Positions 24,474-32,822 of a stretch of DNA of 64,000 nucleotides are shown here, one piece after another. Position 1 is the first letter of the stretch, and every line of letters starts with the position of its first letter. This stretch comes from an uncultured Methanobacterium sp. (lineage in GTDB: Archaea > Methanobacteriota > Methanobacteria > Methanobacteriales > Methanobacteriaceae): contig NZ_OY762552.1 in assembly GCF_963666025.1 (NCBI RefSeq), forward strand, positions 2,151,001-2,215,000. The letters are read 5' to 3'. The translations under genes were made by a program, and so were the position numbers. The notes beneath the pieces are model-generated. The model saw only the letters and a list, made by a program, of their open reading frames with translations, did no database searches and was not told the origin of the DNA.

Positions 24474-26048
24474 ATGAACATACTGATAATCACCGGTGAA
24501 CTTGCCAGCAACCTGGTAAAAGACGCATCTTTAAAATCAGATCACAATGTTCAGGTGCACGTGGTTAAAACACCCATAGCTGCCTTTTTAACCCCTAAAA
24601 AGATCATAGCTGAACTCGGGACTTTACCGGAGAGTGAATTAAAATCAACGGATTTGATCCTCACCCCTGGACTCATACGCAAGGATGTAAGTCCAATCAC
24701 CGAAAAAACTGGGATACCCACCTACAAAGGATCCACCGATGCTGCGGACCTGGATATTGTCCTGGAAATGGTGGATAAACTGGATCTATCCACTAAAAAA
24801 TCTGCAGATAAACTCATTGAAGAAGAACAAAGAAAAAGAGCCCTGAAATACATTGCAGATTTTGAAAATAACCATGAAAACACTAAAAAACTCCTCAAAA
24901 AACCAGAAAACATTCTGGTAGGGGATCTACCAGTGGGTGAAGACTTCCCCATGAGGGTGCTGGCTGAAATTGCCAACGCACCCATCTTAAGCCAGGAAGA
25001 ACTCTTAAAACGTGCCCAGTACTTCGTTAAATCCGGGGCGAACATGGTGGATATTGGAATGGTTGCCGGGGAGAACATGGCATCCAAAATACCGGGTATG
25101 GTCAATCTTCTACAGGAGAACCTGGATGTGCCGGTGAGCATAGACACCCTGCAATCTGAAGAACTTCTGGTGGCAATAGATTCAGGGGTGGACATGGTTT
25201 TAAGCCTGGATCATGGGAATTACCAGGAAGTTTTACCGGATTTGAAGAAGAAACAAATTCCAGCAGTTATCCTCCCTACAGATTACAGGAGGGGATGGGT
25301 CCCGGAAACCACCACCGAACGGGTAAACTCATTGATGGATTTAAAGGAAAAATGCAGGGGGATAAATGTCATCGCTGACCCCATACTGGATCCGGTAAAC
25401 AGTAAAAGCATGGTTGATTCGATTATTGCCTGTCGTGATTTCAAGGAAAGTGCCACCGAAGGATGCCCCATATTTTTCGGGATAGGCAATGTCACTGAAC
25501 TACTGGATGTTGATTCAGTGGGAGTTAATGCCCTCTTAGCAGGGATTTCCATGGAACTGGGGGCCAGTATTCTTTTCACACCAGAAGAAAGTGGTAAAAC
25601 CAGGGGAAGCGTGAAGGAACTGGCAGTTTCATCAAAAATGATGTTCCTCTCCAAAATGAGGGGATCCATACCCAAGGACCTGGGTATAAATCTACTGGTC
25701 TTCAAGGACAAACGCAAAGGAGAACCAATACCCGAACTGGTGGATGTACCCGAAATAGAAGCAGGCTCTGAGTACAAGTTCCGACAGGACCCGGAGGGTA
25801 GCTTTAAAATCAGCGTAGAAGAAGGTAGGATACGGGTGGTTCATTATAAGAAGATGCAACCCACACTGGCCATATACGGGCAGACTGCCTGGGAACTGTA
25901 CCATGAAATCATAAACCGGAAACTGGTTTCAAGAATTGAACACACAGCTTACCTTGGCCAGGAACTTCAAAAGGCCGAAGATGCCCTTAAACTTGGGAAA
26001 AACTACGTGCAGGACTTTCCACTTTTTGAGGAGTTTATGGAGTACTAG
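24474..26048 (+). CDS. Dihydropteroate synthase-related protein (archaeal)
   Basis: A 524-residue protein of the archaeal dihydropteroate synthase-related family (TIGR00284-type). The N-terminal ~145 residues form a separate alpha/beta domain (MNILIITGELASNL...); the pterin-binding TIM barrel follows (about 150-385), with SGANMVDIGMVAGENM, VPVSIDTLQ, VIADPILDPVN and a final GASILFTPEESGKTRGSVKEL. The remaining ~130 residues form a C-terminal domain unique to the archaeal group. A role in tetrahydromethanopterin synthesis is likely, but the exact reaction is not established by sequence. The ribosome binding site is weak. Downstream sequence repeats CCGAACTAAA twice. Confidence 0.88.
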   Translation: MNILIITGELASNLVKDASLKSDHNVQVHVVKTPIAAFLTPKKIIAELGTLPESELKSTDLILTPGLIRKDVSPITEKTGIPTYKGSTDAADLDIVLEMVDKLDLSTKKSADKLIEEEQRKRALKYIADFENNHENTKKLLKKPENILVGDLPVGEDFPMRVLAEIANAPILSQEELLKRAQYFVKSGANMVDIGMVAGENMASKIPGMVNLLQENLDVPVSIDTLQSEELLVAIDSGVDMVLSLDHGNYQEVLPDLKKKQIPAVILPTDYRRGWVPETTTERVNSLMDLKEKCRGINVIADPILDPVNSKSMVDSIIACRDFKESATEGCPIFFGIGNVTELLDVDSVGVNALLAGISMELGASILFTPEESGKTRGSVKELAVSSKMMFLSKMRGSIPKDLGINLLVFKDKRKGEPIPELVDVPEIEAGSEYKFRQDPEGSFKISVEEGRIRVVHYKKMQPTLAIYGQTAWELYHEIINRKLVSRIEHTAYLGQELQKAEDALKLGKNYVQDFPLFEEFMEY

Positions 26049-26178
26049 CAAATCTGGTACAAAAGTTCCGAACTAAATTAACAAATCCGAACTAAAATAT
26101 TCAAACAAAATTACTATCATAAAATTAACAGAACGACTAATTAAATTTCAAGTTTACACATTACAGGAGCAAATAACA

Positions 26179-27102
26179 ATGGATGTATGTCATAAATGTG
26201 GCAACCCCCAGATCATCATCAAGAGGAAGCAATCGGGACAGATGCTCTGCCAGGAATGTTTCATTAACTCTGTTCAGGAAAAAGTCCTGAAAGATATCCG
26301 CAAACAAAAGCTGGTAGAAAAAGGGGACAAGGTATTAGTTGCATTATCCGGTGGTAAAGACAGTGTAATGCTCCTGGACATACTCAACAATCTCCGAAAA
26401 AGGAGAATCATCGACCTGGTGGCAGTAACCATAGATGAGGGTATCTGCGGCTACCGTGAAGAGGGAGTGGAGATTGCAGCACAAAACGCTGAACTAATCG
26501 GTGTTAAACACAGAATAGTCTCCTTTAAAGATTACATTGGCCACACACTTGATGAAATAATGGAAGATACAGGTGATCGGATTGCCTGCACCTACTGTGG
26601 TGTGTTCCGGCGCTGGATCTTTAACCAAGTGGCCAGGGAAGAGGGAGCCACCAGGATAGCCACTGGACACAATCTGGATGATGAAGCTCAGTCCATACTC
26701 ATGAACTACATGGAGGGGAACATCCAGAACCTCACCCGTATCGGTGTCAAGTCAGAGTCCAGTTATGAAGGATTCACCGTTAAAATAAAACCTCTAAGGG
26801 AGATCCCTGAAAGGGAAACTGCCCTCTATGTCGTGGCTCGGGATTTACCAGTGCATCTGGCCGGGTGCCCCTATGCCGGGGATTCCTTCCGGGCAAAGAT
26901 TAGGGACTTCCTTAAAGAAATCAGCCAGGATCACCCCACCATAATGTACTCAACACTACGCGGTTTTGATAAGATTAAACCAGTTTTAAAGAAAGAATTT
27001 TCCAGAAAAGCCACTACTGGTGTATGTGCAGAATGTGGGGAACCAGCAGCCGGTGAACTCTGCAAAGCATGTAGTTTCCGCAGTCAATGGAAAAAAGAAT
27101 AA
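26179..27102 (+). CDS. TtuA/NcsA-type tRNA 2-thiolation enzyme
   Basis: A 307-residue adenylating thiotransferase. An N-terminal zinc finger (C4-x2-C7, C24-x2-C27) precedes the PP-loop S57-GGKD-S62. A catalytic CTYCG pair lies near residues 136-140, and a C-terminal zinc finger (CAECGEPAAGELCKAC) ends the protein; this two-zinc-finger layout is that of the TIGR00269/TtuA group. It activates a tRNA uridine (U54 or U34) as adenylate and inserts sulfur, often with an Fe-S cluster. GGAGC precedes the ATG. The next gene encodes a ubiquitin-like sulfur carrier that probably donates the sulfur. Confidence 0.9.
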   Translation: MDVCHKCGNPQIIIKRKQSGQMLCQECFINSVQEKVLKDIRKQKLVEKGDKVLVALSGGKDSVMLLDILNNLRKRRIIDLVAVTIDEGICGYREEGVEIAAQNAELIGVKHRIVSFKDYIGHTLDEIMEDTGDRIACTYCGVFRRWIFNQVAREEGATRIATGHNLDDEAQSILMNYMEGNIQNLTRIGVKSESSYEGFTVKIKPLREIPERETALYVVARDLPVHLAGCPYAGDSFRAKIRDFLKEISQDHPTIMYSTLRGFDKIKPVLKKEFSRKATTGVCAECGEPAAGELCKACSFRSQWKKE

Positions 27103-27124
27103 AGTAATTTGATTTAAAGTAAAC

Positions 27125-27223
27125 TAATCGATTATAAATATCTGATTGAAATGAAATAATCGATTTATAAATAACTTTATTTGAAAATGAATTAATTGAT
27201 TTATAAGTAACTGATTCAAATAG
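27125..27223 (+). repeat. Three imperfect tandem repeats of ~33 bp
   Basis: Three head-to-tail copies of TAATCGATTTATAAATAACT followed by GATT(G/C)AAAT-type sequence start about 23 bases after the tRNA thiolase stop. Units diverge by several bases. They occupy most of the gap before the sulfur-carrier gene. Confidence 0.65.
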
Positions 27224-27322
27224 TACCCTATAAAATTAATAGGGATATCACTTAAATATTCTTTTTAGAATTAATAAAAATTAGATAGAAAAAAATAATT
27301 AATTAATTGGAGATTTAAAATC

Positions 27323-27523
27323 ATGGAAGTAACGGTTATCATTGGAGAAGATAAGAATAATATGACAATTGAGGAAGGTAAAACAGTAAAAGACCTTCTC
27401 CAGATACTGGAAATACCCACAGAAACCGTTGTGGTCAAGAAAAATCAGACTATAATAATTGAAGAAGAATCTGTGGAAGATGGAGATATCATTGAAGTGA
27501 TAAAGGTAATTTACGGTGGATAA
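27323..27523 (+). CDS. Ubiquitin-like sulfur carrier (MoaD/ThiS/SAMP family)
   Basis: A 66-residue beta-grasp protein ending in the diagnostic Gly-Gly (VIYGG), which becomes a C-terminal thiocarboxylate after adenylation by an E1-like enzyme. The pattern of a TIEEGKTVKDLLQIL helix followed by hydrophobic strands fits ThiS/SAMP proteins. Lying directly after the tRNA thiolase gene, it is the probable sulfur donor for tRNA thiolation; archaeal relatives also tag proteins. GGAGATTTAAAATC precedes the ATG. The E1 enzyme is not in the window. Confidence 0.88.
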   Translation: MEVTVIIGEDKNNMTIEEGKTVKDLLQILEIPTETVVVKKNQTIIIEEESVEDGDIIEVIKVIYGG

Positions 27524-27547
27524 ATATTTAATCCAGGATGTGTATCT

Positions 27548-28573
27548 GTGGATGATTTCACTCTAATTGAACAATCAATTTCCAATTATTTTCCCGTAAT
27601 AGGGTTCTTTAATGGTGAAGGTAGTAAAGAAGGGTCCTACTTCATAGTTGGGGCTTACAATCCCCACAGTTTCCAGGGATTAGTGCGTGAACTGGATGAA
27701 CAGGGATTTGTTCCTTTCATAAATCCAGATGGTATTCATTACAGGATAAATATTGCTAGAAAACCTGAAAAAGGTAAATCAAAGATACACGTTAATGTAA
27801 TTCTTCTTCTGGCCACAATAGGTACCACCCTCTTTGCCGGATACTATCTGGGAGAAGGGGATATGTGGAAAGCAGTGGCCTTTGCAATAGCTCTTCTAGC
27901 TATAATCGGGACCCACGAGCTTGCACACTTTTTTGCAGCCCGAAAATACGGTATGGATGCAACATTACCCTACTTCATACCTGCACCAACTATTATCGGT
28001 ACTTTCGGTGCTTTGATCAACATAAAATCACCCATACCCACCCGGAAAGCCTTATTTGATCTGGGATACAGTGGACCCCTGGCTGGATTTATCGTGGCGA
28101 TTCCAGTGCTATTGATTGGATTAAAATATTCCACAGTGGCTACCGCCCCGAACGTGTCCATAGCATTCATCCCACCACTTATCATGCAATTATTCAGCTA
28201 CCTGGTGGCTCCCTCTGCTAGCAGTGGCCAGGTCATCCTGGTGCACCCGGTGGCATTTGCTGGATGGGTGGGAATACTGGTTACCATGCTCAACCTGATG
28301 CCAGTGGCATTTTTAGATGGAGGACACATATCCCGCTCCCTCTTTGGTGGCAGTATCCATAAATTCGTATCCATACTGGGAATAATGGTCACCATCATAC
28401 TGGGATGGTACCTGATGGCTGCACTAATGGTGTTTATTTTCCTGATGGGCAGAGGTCATCCTGGTGCACTGGATAATGTTGCCCCCATTGACCGTAAACG
28501 AAAGATAATTGCAGTGGTTATACTGATCATTTTCGTTCTGTGCCTATGCCCGGCCCCAAACAATTTCATGTAA
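27548..28573 (+). CDS. Site-2 protease-type membrane zinc metalloprotease (M50)
   Basis: A 341-residue intramembrane protease. Residues 1-80 form a soluble cytoplasmic domain; at least six membrane segments follow. The active site is intact: H123-ELAH127 in a membrane helix, NLMPVAFLDGGH with the third zinc ligand at D257, and the SGPLAGF re-entrant segment. Such proteases cut membrane-anchored regulators. The GTG start at 27548 follows AGGATGTGTATCT, a modest site. It begins 24 bases after the sulfur-carrier gene, so they may share a message. Its substrate is unknown. Confidence 0.9.
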   Translation: MDDFTLIEQSISNYFPVIGFFNGEGSKEGSYFIVGAYNPHSFQGLVRELDEQGFVPFINPDGIHYRINIARKPEKGKSKIHVNVILLLATIGTTLFAGYYLGEGDMWKAVAFAIALLAIIGTHELAHFFAARKYGMDATLPYFIPAPTIIGTFGALINIKSPIPTRKALFDLGYSGPLAGFIVAIPVLLIGLKYSTVATAPNVSIAFIPPLIMQLFSYLVAPSASSGQVILVHPVAFAGWVGILVTMLNLMPVAFLDGGHISRSLFGGSIHKFVSILGIMVTIILGWYLMAALMVFIFLMGRGHPGALDNVAPIDRKRKIIAVVILIIFVLCLCPAPNNFM

Positions 28574-28814
28574 TGCTCCCAGCAATTTCATGTTGATAAT
28601 CACGGGGTAATCACGAATCAAGGGGATATATTCTACATTAGAATATTATTCTACATTAGAACTCCTCTATTAACCAAATTCCCAATAATTAAAGCTATTT
28701 TGTTAACTATAGTTTCCAATAGCCTCAATTCCTTAATTGTAGTTGTTAACCTTAATTTACTCATTAACCATACAAACTAAAAATGATGAAATTGTAAGTA
28801 AAAAAAGTGATGCT

Positions 28815-29678
28815 ATGAAAGTCCATTATGAATGCGCATCCTGTTATCTCAGACAGACCAGGGAAGCCCTGGATCTGGCAACCGATGATGAGGATCTGAA
28901 GATGCAGGTAACAGAGAAGATCAACAAAATACTATGTCAGGATTATAAAAAAGGAGCCGATGCTAACCGATTAGGCACCAGGATACACCGCACCATTAAA
29001 AGGGAAACTGGAAATCCTGATCCCTACCATGATTTACGCGAAAAATCAGACCAGATCGCCCTCCAGTTTTTACCTCAAGTGGAGAAGATACTGGAGAAGG
29101 ATAATTCGTTTAAAACCTATCTTAAAGCAGCCATAGCTGGAAACGTACTTGATTTCGGTGCATTAGGCCTTGATTCAGACATTGAGGGCCTGGTTATGTC
29201 TACAGTAGAAAAAGATCTCTCCATTGATCACTCCCAAGAACTGGAAGCAGAACTAAAAAAAGCAGAAAACGTACTTTACCTGGCCGATAACGTGGGTGAA
29301 ATAGTATTTGATAAATTACTCATCAAAAAACTCCATGAATACGGTGTTGAAGTTACAGTGGCCCTGAAAGAAGGTACAATACTAAACGATGCCAGCATGA
29401 AGGAAGCACTGGAAGTGGGTCTGGATGAAGTAGCTCGGTTAATAACCACTGGAACTGATTCTATAGGAGTTGTATATCCTGATCTTTCCGATGATTTCAA
29501 ACAGGAATTTGAAGATGCAGATCTGGTCATAGCCAAGGGATTGGGTAATTATGAAGGTTTAACTGAGATGGATCTTGGCGATACACCTGTTTTTTCCCTG
29601 TTAAATGCAAAATGCCAACCAGTAGCCAAGGATACTGGGGCTGATTTAGGGGGAAATGTGGTTTTAAAACTAAATTAA
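28815..29678 (+). CDS. DUF89-family damage-control phosphatase
   Basis: A 287-residue metal-dependent phosphatase of the DUF89/ARMT1-like family. N-terminal YECASCYLRQTREALDLA carries a conserved Cys pair. The phosphatase centre is visible as LYLADNVGEIVFDKLLIKKL (Asp-Asn-x-Gly-Glu), followed by VALKEGTILNDASM and LVIAKGLGNYEGL. Family members remove harmful side-product phosphates such as off-pathway sugar phosphates. The start at 28815 has AAAGTGATGCT upstream; an in-frame ATG at 28743 adds 24 residues with no site and is rejected. Confidence 0.86.
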   Translation: MKVHYECASCYLRQTREALDLATDDEDLKMQVTEKINKILCQDYKKGADANRLGTRIHRTIKRETGNPDPYHDLREKSDQIALQFLPQVEKILEKDNSFKTYLKAAIAGNVLDFGALGLDSDIEGLVMSTVEKDLSIDHSQELEAELKKAENVLYLADNVGEIVFDKLLIKKLHEYGVEVTVALKEGTILNDASMKEALEVGLDEVARLITTGTDSIGVVYPDLSDDFKQEFEDADLVIAKGLGNYEGLTEMDLGDTPVFSLLNAKCQPVAKDTGADLGGNVVLKLN

Positions 29679-29841
29679 AGCTTTAAATTAAATTATCTTT
29701 TTTTATAATTTTCAAATCTCTTTGTTATAATTTTTAAATATCATTTTTTTATTTTAAAAAAGTTCAATACTGACTAAATACTGATTTTTAAGTAACAGAT
29801 TCTAAGTAACATATATTAAATAATAAGTCTAAGGTTTAGGT

Positions 29842-30270
29842 ATGGATAAATATTATATTGTGATAGCAGCCGTTATAATATTATTGTTGGTAACTGGGGT
29901 TGCTATTTCAAGTTTAACCACGAATAAAAGCGAATCAAATTCATCAGGTTCTCTTCAATGGAGTACTGATTTGAACCAGGCCTTAGCCGATGCAAAAGCT
30001 ACCAATAAAACTGTTTTTGTGGACTTTTATGGAACCTCGTGTTCCTACTGTCGAGAGATGGATGAGGGAACCTACACTTCACCAAAGGTTATAGAAAAAT
30101 TAAACCAGAATTACGTGCTGGTAAGGGTAAATGTGGATCAAAACCCCACTCTCAGTTCAAAGTACCAGGCTTACAGTCTCCCCACCATGGTAATAATGGA
30201 CTCCAATGGTAATGAGATAAAGAGGATAATTGGCTATCAAAACCCGGATCAACTTTTAAGCAAGATTTAA
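29842..30270 (+). CDS. Membrane-anchored thioredoxin-like protein
   Basis: A 142-residue protein with an N-terminal hydrophobic anchor (residues 5-25) and a thioredoxin fold outside the cell membrane. The active site GTSCSYCREMD carries the redox CxxC, and the cis-proline loop is in AYSLPTMVIM. It resembles the C-terminal domain of DsbD. The next gene encodes the CcdA-type membrane electron carrier, so the two probably form a split DsbD that passes reducing power outward to disulfides. The ribosome binding site is weak. Confidence 0.88.
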   Translation: MDKYYIVIAAVIILLLVTGVAISSLTTNKSESNSSGSLQWSTDLNQALADAKATNKTVFVDFYGTSCSYCREMDEGTYTSPKVIEKLNQNYVLVRVNVDQNPTLSSKYQAYSLPTMVIMDSNGNEIKRIIGYQNPDQLLSKI

Positions 30271-30300
30271 TATTTCACAGTACTTATCCAGGGGAATAAA

Positions 30301-30924
30301 ATGGAAACCGGTTTTCTACTATCTTTTTTAGCAGGAGTAGCTTCAATTATATCACCCTGCGTTCTACCACTAATACCAATCGTGGTTGGCTTTTCCCTTC
30401 TCAAACGAAAGAATACAGAGATAGTTGCCTTTGGTCTGGGATTTTTCCTCCTTTTTGCCATAATAACTATACTAACCGCCATATTCACAGCCGCCATAAA
30501 TTATTATCTTTTGTATTTCAGAATAGCCGCTGCATTAATCATGGTTATAATTGGGGTCCTGTTTATTGTCAATAAAAGGCTGTTTAATATTTCAACACCC
30601 TCTATTTCAAATACACCTGATTCTCAAAAGGGAATAGTTGGATCTTTTCTAATGGGATTTTTAACCTGCCTTGCATGGTCACCCTGTTTCGGTCCTTACG
30701 TGGTTGCAGTAGCAACCTACAGTGCATCAACCGGAAACATAGGTTACAGTATAATAAACATGGCCATTTTCGCAGGAGGATTTTCATTAACCCTACTCCT
30801 TATGGCATTTTTAATGTCAAAAATAGATTTCAAAGGTATATTAAAATATTCAGATTGGATAAGGATTATTTCTGGGGCTATAATTGCTCTTGCAGGTTTG
30901 TATATGTTGGTGGGGTTTTTATAG
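30301..30924 (+). CDS. CcdA/DsbD-type transmembrane electron carrier
   Basis: A 207-residue membrane protein with six hydrophobic segments. Redox cysteines lie in the characteristic SPCVLPLIPIVVGFSLL (near residue 21) and LAWSPCFGPYVVAVA (near residue 128) contexts. It carries electrons from cytoplasmic thioredoxin across the membrane, probably to the thioredoxin-like protein encoded 30 bases upstream. GGGGAATAAA precedes the ATG. It is the last core-like gene before the A+T-rich accessory island. Confidence 0.9.
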   Translation: METGFLLSFLAGVASIISPCVLPLIPIVVGFSLLKRKNTEIVAFGLGFFLLFAIITILTAIFTAAINYYLLYFRIAAALIMVIIGVLFIVNKRLFNISTPSISNTPDSQKGIVGSFLMGFLTCLAWSPCFGPYVVAVATYSASTGNIGYSIINMAIFAGGFSLTLLLMAFLMSKIDFKGILKYSDWIRIISGAIIALAGLYMLVGFL

Positions 30925-30963
30925 ATATAAAATTAGAGTTCACGAAGATAAATGAATTTTAGA

Positions 30964-31250
30964 TGAGTTTTATCTATATTAAATACAACTACTTACTTCC
31001 TAATGTTCAATATGACGAAGCAATGATATTTGATAATATTTGGGATGATAATTGTTTTTAAGGGTATGTTATACATATTATTGAAATCTTACTTGAAAAT
31101 AAAGGATTCCATTTGGTAATTATTGAATTCAACAAGATAATAAAAGCAACATTAGAATTTTCATTAAAGATTTTTCCCTAGATGATGAGTATAATAAGCT
31201 TACCCTCTTATTAGGTAAGATAATTCAAACTACGATCAATTCTGTGACTA
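30964..31250 (+). pseudogene. Decayed gene at left edge of accessory island
   Basis: The plus strand encodes protein-like pieces interrupted by stops and frame changes: an ATG-initiated 32-residue piece (MSFIYIKYNYLLPNV...WDDNCF) ending near 31062; a second piece with IIEILLENKGFHLVIIEF near 31080-31180; and a third in another frame (SLDDEYNKLTLLLGKIIQTT) to a stop near 31256. Composition and hydrophobic pattern look coding, but no family is recognisable. It may be a dead neighbour of the defence genes that follow. Confidence 0.35.
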
Positions 31251-31339
31251 TCTAGATATACCAAGTGAAAAGAAAATAAAGCCGATTAGATAAAAACATC
31301 AAAAAATCATTTCAAAGCCTGATCAAGTTCTATTCAGAT

Positions 31340-32821
31340 CTAATCAAAATCTAACTTACAATATTGGCAAGACTTATTATAAGAATCAAACGAGTATTTT
31401 CGTTCATATTTAGTTAATTTACATAGCCATGTGTATGTTGTATTAGTTTTTTCCATAAATTTATCTACAATTTCTTTTTTTATCACTAAATATTGCCCTG
31501 TCGATGGTGATAAACTATAATGTTCTGAATTTTCTATCAATGAATCTTTCCAGTCGACCCATTTACCAATTATCCCTTTTTCGTTAAAAATTTCAAGTGC
31601 ATTTTTGGAAAATTCAAATCTATAAGAAATAAACCCGTTATCATAATCGTTTTTATTTAAATCAATAATAAACGGCATCGGTAACCATATATTTCTATAC
31701 ATTCTCCAAAATTGCCACATTGAAACTGAATGTGGAAATATAAATCCAGAAGCAGGTATAACTTCATTTTCAAATTTTTTTATAGGAAACGATTCAACAT
31801 AACCCATTAATCGAGGAGTAAGTGGATTATCATGAACATAGTTTAGATGACTATAGTTGTATTTTTTAAATATATCTTCAATATCTATATCATAATTTTT
31901 TTCCTTTATTTGAAATGAACCAAATAATTCAAGATCATAAATAGTTTCATTTCCACACAAACGCCCTCCTGCCTCTAAAATCATCCAATTATCATTTTTT
32001 CTAATTTTATCTATTAAACTTCTAAGTTGATCCTTTATATTGGTAATTTCATTTTTATTTGTGATTTTTGGCCAAAAAGTAGGTTTTTCTTGGGCTTTTA
32101 ATTTCCAAATTTCTAAATCAATAGGACAAACTTTTATCGAAAATATTCTTGCATCTTCTTTAGATAAAGCTCCAATTCTTCTTCCAAATGCAATAGCCCT
32201 TAAAAATGAAGATTTATATATTTCACTAAGTTCATAACTACAGAATCTATAATTTCGAGAATATCTTGCAAATTTATTGATATTACATGAATAATTTGAT
32301 GTATTTTTACCCATTTCTTTTAGGATATTACTCCATTCAAATGCCCATTGTTCCATAAAAGGAAAATAATTTGACTCTTCTATAATTTCACCATATTCCA
32401 AATAAGCTGGCGTTAAAAAATTGTTAAGATATTTTGTAAAAAATTTGTCTATTTCAAAATCATTTGGGGGTAAACCTGAGTTCAAGTCGTTACATTCTGG
32501 AAATTGATCATTACACCCTAATTCATTTAGCAATATCCATGACAAAATGGAGGGCTTATTAATTGCATTTAAAAGAGCTTTCTTTTCAATTTGGATTTGT
32601 TTAAATTGATCTGCTCTTAAAAACACTAATATGCCATTAATTAAAGTACTTTCTAATTTTTGGGCATTAATCCAATTTAATACAGAATCTTTAACCATGT
32701 CCTCCCATTTTGGATTAACCATAAGATTAGCAAGACCATTACAGGCTCTTTCACGAACCATCGAAGATGGCCATATTAATCTAGATAATAAAAAAGAAAT
32801 TTTTTCATTATTATTACTCAT
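31340..32821 (-). CDS. Unknown 493-residue partner of STAND nuclease gene
   Basis: The ATG begins one base after the stop of the 1,474-residue STAND gene (TAG-T-ATG), so translation is coupled. Residues ~5-110 look like HEAT-type helical repeats, starting with SRLIWPSSMVRERACNGLANL; the rest is mixed and rich in Trp, Tyr and Phe, with DWKDSLIENSEHYSLSPSTG near the end. The C terminus carries a possible zinc hook, CQYC. I do not recognise a catalytic motif or named family. A sensor, adaptor or effector-modulator role beside the NTPase is inference. Base composition is visibly A+T-richer than core genes. Confidence 0.75.
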   Translation of the reverse strand: MSNNNEKISFLLSRLIWPSSMVRERACNGLANLMVNPKWEDMVKDSVLNWINAQKLESTLINGILVFLRADQFKQIQIEKKALLNAINKPSILSWILLNELGCNDQFPECNDLNSGLPPNDFEIDKFFTKYLNNFLTPAYLEYGEIIEESNYFPFMEQWAFEWSNILKEMGKNTSNYSCNINKFARYSRNYRFCSYELSEIYKSSFLRAIAFGRRIGALSKEDARIFSIKVCPIDLEIWKLKAQEKPTFWPKITNKNEITNIKDQLRSLIDKIRKNDNWMILEAGGRLCGNETIYDLELFGSFQIKEKNYDIDIEDIFKKYNYSHLNYVHDNPLTPRLMGYVESFPIKKFENEVIPASGFIFPHSVSMWQFWRMYRNIWLPMPFIIDLNKNDYDNGFISYRFEFSKNALEIFNEKGIIGKWVDWKDSLIENSEHYSLSPSTGQYLVIKKEIVDKFMEKTNTTYTWLCKLTKYERKYSFDSYNKSCQYCKLDFD

Positions 32822-32822
32822 A

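Noticed and set aside
30675..30962. 95-codon frame overlapping the CcdA gene
   Set aside because: Most of it is inside CcdA in another frame, and its product is Arg/Cys-rich without structure.
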